This document shows, in pieces, positions 23,501 to 35,100 of a stretch of DNA of 64,000 bases. Origin of the DNA: Mactra quadrangularis. Lineage: Eukaryota > Mollusca > Bivalvia > Venerida > Mactridae. The stretch is from positions 32,948,011-33,012,010 of the forward strand of contig CM046297.1 in the NCBI GenBank assembly GCA_025267735.1. The letters are read 5' to 3'. Numbering within the stretch: the stretch's first letter is position 1; the number at the start of each line of letters is the position of its first letter. The notes under the pieces were generated by a model. That model ran no database searches. It was not told the DNA's origin and saw only the letters and a program-made list of their open reading frames with translations. A program made the translations under genes and the position numbers.

Positions 23501-25835
23501 AAACATTGATTACATATAACAATTACCAAAAATGTAAGGAACAAATTTTTTCGGGACTCTCCGGCGATTTTTTACGCAAATATACTTCGGACATCATAAG
23601 GAGAGATAGTGATTTAATTGACACAATTGAGTATGGCAAACTATTAAAACATTGGCTTACAGAAATGTATTTGTGTATAAAATGAAATAATTGGCGCTTC
23701 ACATTAATATGTGTGTGTCGTAATGCCGGAATGCATGGTGTGTGTTAAATTGTGTTAGTCTTGAATTTTGAAATGGTTCCTCTGTCACATTATACAGCAT
23801 TAGATATGCATCTGTAGATATGGTCATGTATATTCTATACTTTAATTTTATATGTTGAAATACAACTAGTATATGCTCGTCTGACTCTGAAAATTGTGTT
23901 TTAAAGCAATCATGTTCGTAAACGATTAATTAAAAGGTGACAGATCTGTAATTATTAAGAATTATTATTTTTTCAAGAACGTTACATTTTATGAACATTT
24001 TTATGGGAATAGAACTGATTTGGTATTTTAAAACATTTTTGTACTAAATACATTTTGTGTTTAAAATCTCTTGTCTACAGTTTATTTATTTTCATTCAGG
24101 AGTGGCCATGCGATAGCTAATACTTGGGTACGCAGTATTCAATAAGCCAATAGGCGACGACGTTGGACTGGTAATCATTGGGTAGCCAGCTCCGCGTTGT
24201 TTTCAATCCCACCCAAAACCTGTCCAGTTGTTTCCTTGAGCAATATTCTCTAAGCTGCTAGCGAAGTACTGGAGAACCAGGAAGCGGGCACGAAAGTAAT
24301 TAATCTAAGTTGTAAGAACTTGTTTCACAACCGAGCTGATATAAATTATTACAAACTAAACTGATGCAGTCCAAGTTACCTGTTGCCTCAAAAATCACAG
24401 CTGGTAGCGCGCCGGGATTTCGAATATAGTGTTCCCGAAGGGGCGCGGACTCGATTTGCTTGCAGTTATATACCCTTTCATGAAAATTTGACAATAATAT
24501 CAAACTACTCCTCTGTATTTCTAACGATGTTAGAATTACAGTGTACAATTAGATACTCATTTTCTGAGAAAATCTCTGTGGTCATAAACATTATTTTGTG
24601 TTAGGGGAATTATACCTTTATTCATAATCGGGGATAAAACCTGTGTTCCACGGTACTTGTTAAATTGACACGATTACAGCTTTTGTCTTATAGTATGAAA
24701 TACATGTTATAATAGTAACGTAATTAGCGAGCTTTATTGTGAACAAACTACACATTAACCCGTGGTTTATTTCAACTCTAGCGTCAGAAACTGCATGCTA
24801 GCATAAAAAGTTAATGTCATAATGCCATACGATCACAGAAGATAATGTGTAATAATTAATATTTTACTTACCAATTGCACGGAGCAATATCAATGCAGTG
24901 AAGATAACATCACTTTTGTCCATTTTTCACTTTTTTAAACTAAAGTCACAGAAAATGTTGAATTGATATACAGTATTATATATAATCCTTTTTAATCATT
25001 ATATTTACTAGCGGGTTTTTTTTGTGAATATATTTATATCAAAATTTTATATTTTAAATCTAGGCTTTCTTCACTAAAACCAGATCATATTGTATATTGC
25101 TGACAATAGCTTTAAAGCCTTTTTATTATATAAATACACTTACATGAAAATAAATGTTCGATATTTAAAAACAACTATTTGAATAGATATACGCAAATCT
25201 ATATTTCATTGACACGAGGCTCAGAATAATAGAAAACAATTTTTTTAATTCTTAAAGACGCACTGCTCTATTTTCTACCGTAAGCTCTTAACCCACACAT
25301 CCAATACAATTGGCCACGAACAAATAATATTTATATATAGCATTAGATCTTTTTTTCAGACATGATTATCGCATTTGGTTGATTTATCTATGATCTACGT
25401 CACACAGGCGATTTTTGGATTTCAAAAATCGTGCGTCTAGTAACCTAAACTTAAATTTCAGCTTTTGTTATTTCAGATTTATTGATAAACCGTTAATTAC
25501 CAATTTCGCGCGTTATATTGTCTAATTGCAAAAACTAATTTGCGGATGAAAAGAAAACGTGATAGATAAAATTGATTACATTCAAAACGCTATTTTATTT
25601 CATAGTATCTTTTATCCCATATTCGTTTTCATTTACTAAATGATATTAGATTTCAGCCTAGTGGTTTTTGTCTTGCATTGAGCAAAGCGATCGAGCTCTT
25701 ATGATCTGCTAGACTTAATTTATATAATTTTCGTGATTTAGGCGTTCATTCAAGTCACAGGTAATTGTAATGAAAGTTCATTCAAATACAGCTCATGACG
25801 TTAATTAATGATAAATTATCATAAAGGTAATACAT
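23501..25835. other. 3' flank of C1q gene copy 2
   Basis: Presumed 3' UTR and intergenic sequence, nearly identical to 9399-11747. The SINE (family 2) counterpart is at 24138-24365. No further gene. Confidence 0.5.
24138..24365 (+). mobile_element. SINE (family 2), duplicated copy
   Basis: Same element as at 10040-10265, at the corresponding place in copy 2, with the TTTCCTTGAGCAA and GAACCAGGAAG words preserved. Confidence 0.6.
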
Positions 25836-26142
25836 GTGCGGATCCAGCGGGGGGTCAGGGTGGTCCGGACCCCCTATGAATTTGGAAAATGTACATGTCT
25901 ATTAGTGTTTTTCTTGCTTGTAATTCATTTTTAAGTAGTATGAAGCAATTTTTCTCTGTGCTTAACATAGATTTAATGGTTATGTAGTTTTTATTATCAA
26001 TATGTTGCTTTTCTCTGCAAAATGTGTAAATTGTGGTTGTGGTTCGAGGTTCGAACCCCCCCCCCCTAGAAAAGTTCGGCGGATCCCCCTAGAAAAGTTC
26101 GGACCCCCCCCCCTAGAAAAATTCTGTATCCGCCCCTGTTTA
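25836..26142. mobile_element. MITE-like element with GCGGATCC/GTATCCGCCCC termini (copy 2)
   Basis: Begins GCGGATCCAGCGGGGGG and ends TGTATCCGCCCCTG, imperfect inverse ends, with repeated C-tracts and TAGAAAAGTTCGG words near the right end. No coding capacity. Confidence 0.55.
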
Positions 26143-26182
26143 CTTTACCATCTCTCTTGTTCATTAAAAAAATATAGCTCGT

Positions 26183-26528
26183 TAGTTAAGTCAGGGATTT
26201 TATATAAAAGAGATTAGCAACCAAATAGATTTACATAAAATGTTACTGTCGTGGCTATCATTTCGGCTCATACGGATACCAAGTATAACAAGTTTGAATA
26301 AAGATATTCACCTGAACTTTTGAACTTTTCAAATCAACATAATTTTTGTCAAAAACTTCTGAAACGTTCACAAATTGCATGGAAAACATGTACAAAACAT
26401 AAATCAATTTTCAAAGCCTGGAATAGTTTGTACAGTCTGCTTCAGCCAGTTATAGACAGTGACGACCGTGAATATTCAAAATATTGCCTCGTTACAAATC
26501 CCTGTTATATAAAATCCCTTGTTAAGTA
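26183..26528. mobile_element. MITE with AGTCAGGGATTTTATATAA termini (copy 2)
   Basis: The left end TTAAGTCAGGGATTTTATAT and the right end TTATATAAAATCCCTTGTTAA are inverted repeats of about 25 bp with few mismatches. The same terminus forms the palindrome at 21854-21889. Confidence 0.55.
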
Positions 26529-26560
26529 AACATATCTAGATTTTTTAAATCTCATGATTA

Positions 26561-27480
26561 CAAACAATGATATTCAAACCTAAATTTAGTTCATGCGACG
26601 CGTGCACAAACTTCACTTTGGTCTTTATTGACCAATTACCGTCAACTACATGTATAGATGTGAATTTTGTTCATGCCCTTTATGGACGACTTATAATTCC
26701 AGCACGGGCCTGTAAAAGGTGTATTTTGTAGGTCGGCCGTGCAACTCTAGAAGATTCCAGTGCATTGTATGGGTACTAGACACAAAAGCACGCTTTAATA
26801 TAAACTTATAAAAAGCCTTGATAAAAATAATTTGTCTGCAGGTAGGCGCTTATTAAAATATATCCTTTTATTTTGCCTGGGCGACTATCATTTTGTAAAC
26901 TTGTGTTTGTACATATTGTATAAATAAATACGTAACTCTTTTTATTCTTCGAATGCAGTTACTTATCACGTATATATGTATGTGCTTCTTATCACCATCA
27001 CTGATTATTAACGTATTACAAAATTACAAAAATATTACAAAAGTAACAGAATTAGTTGACTCGATCATTTGTCTTTTCTAAAATATAGCTTTTGCTCGTG
27101 GATTAATAGTAACAAAGGGACGTAACTCGGAAAAATAAATTCAAAATAGATATTTATATTCATGTATATCAAAATGATTCCTAATGGCGGTATATAGTCA
27201 ACATTATTTAATTTATGAGCATTTAAATTACTGTTACATGTACATGTATTTGACAAATTTATGTTTGGGATCGGAATGTCATGTGTGTTAACACGGCTAA
27301 AATTACGTCATTTGGTCGAAATTCCTACCGCTTTGCAAGAAAATTTTTTAATTCATTTTCAACTTATTAATAAGGACTTTTAGTTTATTAAAAACATATA
27401 AACCGATGGTCCGTAGTCATAAAATGACGTATCAATGAGATTATCTCAACCCGTGTTTTACACGAACGGTCGGATTGGGT
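26561..27480. other. unique non-coding sequence
   Basis: After the end of the duplication the sequence is AT-rich with no recognisable gene, repeat or signal. Confidence 0.5.
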
Positions 27481-27489
27481 TTTAGACAA

Positions 27490-28849
27490 GGCAGTGGCTA
27501 GAGTTACGGTACCGTAACTCTAGACCCAGGTTCTAGAGTTACGGAAGTTCCGTAACTGTAGACAACCCCGTCAGGGTTGTCTAGAGTTACGGAAGTCAAA
27601 TAACATGCGTATGATTCAACTTTTTAACATCGAAAAACTTGTTTATATTCAATATCACTCGAAATAAACAAATATTTACCGACGTGAATTATCCAATTGT
27701 TATTAAATCCGCCATTTTGGATATGACTAATAAACTTACCGGATGTTTAACACACGGCGATATGACGTTGTCGTCTTCAAAGTGTCACATACATAGTTTA
27801 CTTTTCAAGAGCGATTAGTTATATAGAGCTGGATTATAATTTGGAACGAATATGATTCTTCAGTATTTTTCATTAAAAATTTTTAATTGTCCTGTAGGAA
27901 AAAACGGCGATTTTCGAATGCAAAATCGACCGTATTTTTGAACAGAATCAAAAGCAAAATGTCTTCAATTTGATAAAAAATGTTGTGAATTATATATTTT
28001 TACATCGTCACGTTTAAAAGCGGCGATCTTTACCTAAAACATTGACCAATTCCTTGAATTTAAAAATCTCGGCAATTTTCCCAAAGATTAGCATACAAAA
28101 AAAATCATGGCGTTTTACTTACATGTATATTGTACGATAAGTATACTGAGCTTATTTGGTGGAATTAGAGAATTTAATTGAAAAAATAAAAAACGCGATT
28201 TTTTTTACTGGATAACTGCCGAGTTTTTAGTAAAATTGCTGACTTTTGGTTATGAATATGAATGGGTATTTTTTAACGAGATCGTTTATATTTTCGTTAA
28301 AATTTTAAAGATTTGGTGAGGAATGACAAGCTGGATTTTTTTACAAAAAAATGGACTTTCTAACTATTCATTTAACGTTTTCCCCCAAGTACTAAGCTCT
28401 TTTTATCAAGCTATTTTTAATTCCCATTTTTGTTCACGAAATTTAAGTCAATTTAACGTTCGAAAATCGCCGACTTTCTTACTAGACACTTGCAAATTAT
28501 TCACAATTATAATCACACTCTATAACTTATCGCTCAAGTAAACTTATTATGTGACACTTTGAAGACGACAACGACATATCGCCGTATATTAAACATCCGG
28601 TAAGTTTATTAGTCATATCCAAAATGGCGGGTGTAATAACAATTGAATAGGTCACGTCGGTAAATATTTGTTTATTTCGAGTGATATTGAATATAAACAA
28701 GTTTTTCGATGTTAAAAAGTTGAATCATACGCATGTTATTTGACTTCCGTAACTCTAGACAACCCTAACAGGGTTGTCTACAGTTACGGAACTTCCGTAA
28801 CTCTAGAACCTGGGTCTAGAGTTACGGTACCGTAACTCTAGCCACTGCC
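27490..28849. mobile_element. long-TIR (Mutator-like) non-autonomous transposon, 1360 bp
   Basis: The 9-bp direct repeat TTTAGACAA flanks the element (27481-27489 and 28850-28858). Termini GGCAGTGG and CCACTGCC open inverted arms of about 350 bp (27490-27855 and 28497-28849) that match closely. Each arm carries a 26-bp perfect palindrome (27498-27523 on the left) centred on GGTACC, followed by more GTTACGGAA-type inverted motifs. A 9-bp target duplication with long arms is characteristic of Mutator-like elements. No transposase frame. Confidence 0.8.
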
Positions 28850-28858
28850 TTTAGACAA

Positions 28859-29238
28859 TGAAGCCAAGATATTCCGAATGAGCGCGTGCCCAAGATGGCC
28901 GAAAAAAACGATAATTTATGCATTCTCAACTAAAATCAGCTAGATTTATCACAAAATTGTAAGAATCCATTGAGTATCGTTGCTTTCTTAATTCACATTT
29001 GTCTATTGTTTGTTTATGCTCTATTTCAGGTTGTGGGCATTCGTTATTTTGGTCATTTCAAGCGTTCTATTTTTTGCACGTGACGGCGACCATTTTGGTG
29101 AGAATTCCTCAACCGTTCAGCGTAAAATCAGTGCTTTCCTTTTGCGTAAATCAAAACAATCTAAATTTTACTTCTGTTCGAGTTAATTTAGACACTGTAA
29201 CTAGCATCTGTGACTTGGTCTCATCGTTACTAATCGTT
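28859..29238. other. unique non-coding sequence
   Basis: Intervening sequence between two transposons. The open frame at 28999-29316 runs into the next element and has no family features. Confidence 0.5.
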
Positions 29239-29246
29239 GGTTTGTT

Positions 29247-30040
29247 TAGTCCTAAATATAAGACCCTACGTAACTTTTTTATCATTTTGACATTTCTCTG
29301 TTACGTAGGGTCTTAACGGATAGCTTCAAAAACGCATAGCAAAAAGTTTAGTGTACAGACATCGAATCAGGTCTGAACGTTCTACTCGTTTTAATTCGAA
29401 AAATTTGCAATAAAACGATACACCAATAGAAAGATAAACGAAAAATACACATGATGAAAGTAAAATAATTTCAAATGCTAACCTTAGACAGTCGAAAAAT
29501 CCATTTAAAATTCTTTATTTACGAGTACTTTCAGTTTGTCACAATAATCGTGCAATAATAGCCAAAGCAATCCGAATTTAAATTTGGTCACGCCATTTGT
29601 AAGAAATGATTTTGAACGAATATATTAGGTACAGTATAAAAGCCAGTATCCGGACCGTTCCGTGCATACTTGTGACTGTCGACAGTAAGAACGACTACTC
29701 TTGAGAGATTAAAATTCGTTTAAGTAAACTGTAAGCGATTCGAAACTTTATTTACCGACACGAATTCAGTTCAAAATGGAGGCAAGCGGCGACAATCCTG
29801 GATAACAGGAAAAGTAATTGGAGTTTTCATATGGGAAAAAACTGATTTTTATCTTTTGCTTTATGGAAAGAATAAAAGTAAACTTTTATCTATCGATTGG
29901 TGCTAATTTGACCCACATTCATTTACTTTTTGAAAAAAATATTTTGCTATGCGTTTTTGAAGCAATCCGTTAAGACCCTGCATAACAGAAGAACGTCCGT
30001 ATGATAAAATAGTTATGAAGGGTCTTATATTTAGGACTAT
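29247..30040. mobile_element. hAT-like MITE, 794 bp, with hairpin-bearing ends
   Basis: GGTTTGTT is directly repeated on both sides (29239-29246 and 30041-30048). The termini AGTCCTAAATATAAGACCCT and its inverse (ending 30038) are nearly perfect, and inverted similarity continues inward to TTTGCTATGCGTTTTTGAAG at about 29920-30020. In the left arm TAAGACCCTACGTAAC and its inverse (29259-29274, 29300-29315) form a 16-bp stem. No transposase. Confidence 0.8.
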
Positions 30041-30195
30041 GGTTTGTTATGTTTTCACAGGTAAACTAACAATTGAGAAGGGTGTCTAAAATCTTGGGAA
30101 AGTAGGCAGTGGCTAGAGTTACATATTCCGTCCAAAATTATACATATTCAGTCCAAATTATAATCCAACTCTATGACTTATCGCTTAACCCTTTA

Positions 30196-30330
30196 CTGGT
30201 CAATCCCGTATTTTTACGTGGACTGCCTCAACCGCTCAATCCCGTATTTTTACGTGTACTGCCTGGACCGCTCAATCCCGCATTTTTACGTGTACTGCCT
30301 GGACCGCTCAATCCCGCATTTTTACGTGTC
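30196..30330 (+). repeat. 36-bp tandem repeat, about 4 copies
   Basis: Units containing CAATCCCGTATTTTTACGTG and CTGCCTGGACCG repeat with period 36 directly inside the left end of the piggyBac-like element. Frames across it look protein-like only because of the periodicity. Confidence 0.85.
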
Positions 30331-30339
30331 TGATATTCA

Positions 30340-30930
30340 ATACACTATAAAACTTATTATTTCCGATAAAACGTTTATTTTTTTTATCATTTTGGTTGAA
30401 TGAACCTTTTATAAATAATATCCTTCAAAAAATATATGTTTTAATTAATATTTATCGAGTAATTACAGTTTAAAAACAACAAGTACAACTCGCGAGCGCG
30501 CCCGGTAATTATCGGCTTTTTTAACTGTAATATATTTGTTCGTGTCTCATTTTCAATGCGCTATAACGCTATTATTTCCGATAAAATGTTTATTTATTTT
30601 TTCAGTTTGGTTGAATTAATATTTATCGAGTAATTACAGTTAAAAAACAACAAGTACAACTCGCGAGCGCGCCCGGTAATTATCGGCTTTTTTCAACTGT
30701 AATATATTTGTATGTGTCTCATTTTCAATGCGCTATAACGCTATTATTTCCGATAAAACGTTTATTTTTTTTCATTTTGGTTGAATTAATCTTTTATTGA
30801 TAAAATACTTTTAAAAAAACTATGTTTAAATTAATATTTATCGAGTAATTACATTTTAAAAACATCAAGTACAACTCGCGAGCGCGCGCGGTAATTATCG
30901 GCTTTTTTCAACTGTAATATATGTGCAGAA
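30340..30930. repeat. three tandem repeats of about 172-217 bp
   Basis: The word CTCGCGAGCGCGC with following GGTAATTATCGGCTTTTTT recurs at about 30488, 30660 and 30877, each in a longer unit with TTTATCGAGTAATTACA and TTCCGATAAAA. It forms the core of the piggyBac-like element. Confidence 0.8.
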
Positions 30931-32122
30931 AAGCCGAGAATTATTAGGCAAGTTTAGTATTTCTAGTTTCACTGTTTGTATTATTTTATTTAATTGTATA
31001 AACTTTTTAAACGTGTGATAAAAAAATTATTTGGCCATGAATTATCTGAAAGGGACAAGATTATACACGCTGGGCGTATTTATAACAAAACAAAACAGCG
31101 GGTGTTATCAACTTTTCACACTCAATTAGCGACAATTAAGAGATTAAATTTAAAAGACTTAATACTTGTTTCTAATTAATCAAAGGCACAATCAGTCCCC
31201 TAAGTTTTATGATGTGCAATAAAAATGTCAAACATACAGCACATGACTTGACCCCCAGACGATTTGTAATCAGCATCGGTATATTGCCGACAGGAAATGA
31301 TCCTTTGATCAAGACGACAATACGCATTGTAAGCATTGCATTTCAATGACGGGATTAATATTTATAAATATCTGTAGACACGTGTTTAAAACAAGACAAA
31401 GAAGCTTGGATTAAACAAAGAAATTACCGAAACATCGGCGATGTTAGCTAAAAAAAAAATTGTTGAATTTTTTGAAAATGTGACGAAAAATATTTTAATG
31501 CATTTTATACATCTCATATTTTTAACATTTTTTGTACTAAGTCTTAAATAGTTACATTGTTAAAAAGGAAATTTAAAGACCAACATTTTTTACTTTTACA
31601 CTATAATGATTAGATTAAAGATTAAACCAGTAATTGACTTTAAACTAACAGAGGTGTTAAAAAATGCAATGTGATGTTAAACCTTTATCTGCTGAGTGTA
31701 CAAGTTTAACAATGTTAGTGTATGCACAGTGTTAGGTTTATCTCTATACACTATCTGTCCAGTATCAGATAAAGCGGATGGCTATAACCAGTAAAGGGTT
31801 AAGTAAACTTGGTATGTGCCACTTTGAAGACGACAATGTCATATCGCCATATATTAAACATCCGGTAAGTTTAGTAATTTCCAAAATGGCGCATGTAATA
31901 ACAATAGGATAAATCACGTCAGTAAATATTTTGTTTATTTTCGAGAAATAATGAATATAAACAAGTTTTCTAATGTTTAAAAATTGAAACATGCGCTTGC
32001 TATTTGACTTCCATAACTCTAGCCTACCCTTGAAGGGTTGTCTACAGTTACGGAACTTTCGTAACTCTAGAACCTGGGTCTAGAGTTATGGTACCGTTAC
32101 TCTAGCCACTGCTGGGAAAGTA

Positions 32123-35100
32123 TCTATAGTATTCTATAGAGTAAATAATGGACACAATATGTAAACATGAAATTTCTTTGATCTGTGATTCCAATTACAA
32201 AGTTTCCATAGCAAGGTTTGCTCTTTTATCAACTTGGTGATGTCACAGGTGCTAACGCATTTTTTCCTTGATCATTCTTATTTTAATATATAAGGAGAAA
32301 AGGTCTCTAACGAAGTCCTATTCAACAGTGGTAGATTTCAAATCTTTACTGCACTCACTTGGTCCGTTGGTCAAAATAACAAAATTCCTTCACTATCTTC
32401 TCTAAAAATCGCTCTACAATTAACGAAATGGTCCAATATTTCCTCAAATTGACTTTGAGTTTGTTCAATTTCAATAGCATGTCTACTACAATAATAGAGT
32501 AAAATGTCATCATGAGAGGTTAATCAGGCATTTGGTTTAATATTTATCTGAGGTTTAGAAACAATACATGACCTGTGGTATGGAAAACGTCAATTTAACA
32601 GTACATTTACTTATACTAGGTTAAGGTTAGTCTTGTGATCACAATATTGTCAAGGTAACAGTATATACATGATATCTTTGTTATAGAACCTTTAATAATG
32701 TTGTAAGGTATAGTTAATTACTAATTTCTGTAAGTTTCAGAACTCTTGATTATGAAAAAGGCTTCTTCATGTTTAAGAACATTTCTTCTATGTACTTGTT
32801 CTTGTCTTTCAGCTAGATGTAACTTCATGTTTGTTTGATAAATGATTAGACATATTGATATAATGATGGCTTTTGTAAATGTTTACAGAGTTTTAGCTTC
32901 TTCAGGAGTTGGGTAGGTACTTACATTGAGATACCCAGTCACTGCCTGGTTTACGAACAAGCTAAATTTGTAATTGATAAAAACATTTTACCTTTACCAT
33001 CTTGGTTCAGAAGTTCATTAAACGATCGCCAGATGTATTGGACTGAATGCAAATATTGAATTTTTAAATTCTACTAGACACTGCCTTGTGTATTACATTA
33101 AGCTGTTGAGAGTGCTACAGCCCTGTAGCTTAATTTTAAAGGTATAACTGTGATGGAATCATCCCATAGCAAGTGGATTATGTATCCATGAAAGAAACGT
33201 TGATTATTATTTTTCTGTGTTACTATTAAATACAAAGCATGTTGCTTTAGTCTTAACATACTAAGCAATTAATTTTAATAATGGTAATTTTCAGAGAAAA
33301 CTCAGTAAAAAATGAATGGAGAAAAATGTATGACTGTGATATAACCTAGTTAATATGGCTGTGAACAAAATGATCTTAGTTATGTTGGCTGTGAAACATG
33401 ATATTGAAGTAGATGATTCATTTGTTGTTTGAAAAGATATTTTGGTATGAAGCTTATAAATGTTCTTGCTCATAAAAAAATGAGTAAAAGCGTAAATCAA
33501 GTTCTATTTATTAGCGGGGAATATTGTTGATAATCCTTGTTGCATTAAAAACTATACAAACCACTTGTTGCTGTTAATTACACTATTTAGTGGGACTATC
33601 AACACTTGAGATGACTTATGGTGATTTAAGTATTTTTTAAAGTCAAAAAAGGGTCTATCTTTAATCTCTGTTCTGCAAAATTATCATTAGAAATCCATCA
33701 AACCTTATGTTTTGAAATTGGCAAGATTAAATTTGGTTTTATGATCTATAGTAATTAAATCCTTTGAGATGATCAAACATGTTTAAATTTTAAAGTATGT
33801 TCTAAAATTAAGATCTATTTAACATACAAGTTATAAGCTTAACTTCTTGACATGCAATTATGTGCATGTCTTTCAAGTCAACCTTTTTGTATAACTTGTG
33901 TAAAATCACATGTAAGTAAGACTACAACAGTAAATCAGGTAAGTTTGTATTTTTAGCCTCATATTGTTTTGTTCTTTGGGGTTGATTCTAAAGATCCTGA
34001 AAAGTTTATTTTATAAGTTAGTGGGAAACTTAAGCTGGAAACTCTTGACTGAATTCTTAGTATGGTTGCAGCTCCATGAAATTTGGATAGAAGTTAGAAC
34101 TCTCATTACACAATGTATTGTACCTGCTGTTAGGAAAAGGTAGGTTGACTTTCTAATGATAGATCTTAAACCCGGGGAAAGCACAAGACATAAAGGATAA
34201 ATAATGTGTTGATTACATCAGTGTAATGCAGGTTTGAAAGAAACTATGCTTGACTGGATGGAAAGAAGGGAAGGCTAAAACAGTCACTTTTTGAACCTGT
34301 TTTATATTTGAACTCATATTGAAAAACTAGTAAGTCTTATTATTGTAAGTGTAGCATGGGTTTATTTAAAGTACGATAGTTATAAAGTTGATACAACTTA
34401 AATTGCAGAAAAGAATAAATAATGGACAATGGTAATACTGTATAGCACTTAAATTTCTTGATTTTTATATTTTGCATTTTCTGAGAGGTTATTAATTAGA
34501 GGGTTTTGATTGTACACATTTGACACATATTTCTTCATTACAAGAAGAATATGTTATATATATATTTGCTGAGTTTAGAATTTGTGCTGTTGTTGACTGC
34601 CATTACAGAGAAAATATACCCTAAATGAAAATTTTGTGCTCGACAGTATTTCAATCAACGAAAATTAGTGAGTGTCCAGTTGACTTGGACAACCACTTTT
34701 TTGTTCGAGCCATGGATAGTTTCTGCTGGGTTACCAAAAACCTAAAAACAAGATATAGAGATAATACTTAAATGACCTGTTAAGACAACCACTTTCATAT
34801 CCTATTTTTATAGACTTGTATTAGGGTGTTTTTGTAGTGAAAACATATTCTGAGGCTCTATTATATGAGCTCTTGAGTTCTTGTGAATGGTCTGGTTACA
34901 AATATTGTTTTAGGCCAGTTGTACCTGTGATAAATTTTACTTCATGTATGTAAAAGTTAATGGCTCCTGGGAAAAAGTAAGTTAGTTCTGGGTAGTTTGA
35001 ATTTAGTCTATGAAAACTGGTTTTGAGTGATAGCAGCTTTGATGTATAAGAAAAATGATGATGACAGCTAGCTGCCCAAGATGAGACAGGTTTGTTATAG

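Larger units (their letters stand above)
14715..26560. repeat. tandem segmental duplication, copy 2
   Basis: Direct repeat of 3377-12687. It begins TCCTATTCTG before the TTCTG run and ends at AAATCTCATGA (about 26550-26560), after which the sequence is unique. It carries the second intact C1q gene. Its extra length is almost entirely the foldback element at 18944-21705, plus smaller insertions at 16391-16553 and 21849-21891. Confidence 0.9.
30189..31798. mobile_element. piggyBac-like non-autonomous element nested in the Mutator-like element, 1610 bp
   Basis: TTAA lies on both sides (30185-30188 and 31799-31802), and the ends CCCTTTACTGGT and ACCAGTAAAGGG are a perfect 12-bp inverted repeat, the pattern of piggyBac-type elements. 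The related element at 27490-28849 carries the uninterrupted site (CGCTCAAGTAAAC near 28529), confirming a precise insertion. The interior holds tandem repeats and no convincing transposase; a 61-codon frame at 30994-31179 is unassigned. Confidence 0.8.
30105..32113. mobile_element. second Mutator-like long-TIR element, internally deleted and interrupted
   Basis: GGGAAAGTA flanks it on both sides (30096-30104 and 32114-32122), a 9-bp target duplication. The left end GGCAGTGGCTAGAGTTAC and the right end CTCTAGCCACTGCT match the element at 27490-28849. The right arm (31803-32113) is present, but the left arm is reduced to about 19 bp joined to sequence of the inner right arm. Excluding the nested element, only about 400 bp remain. 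Confidence 0.8.
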
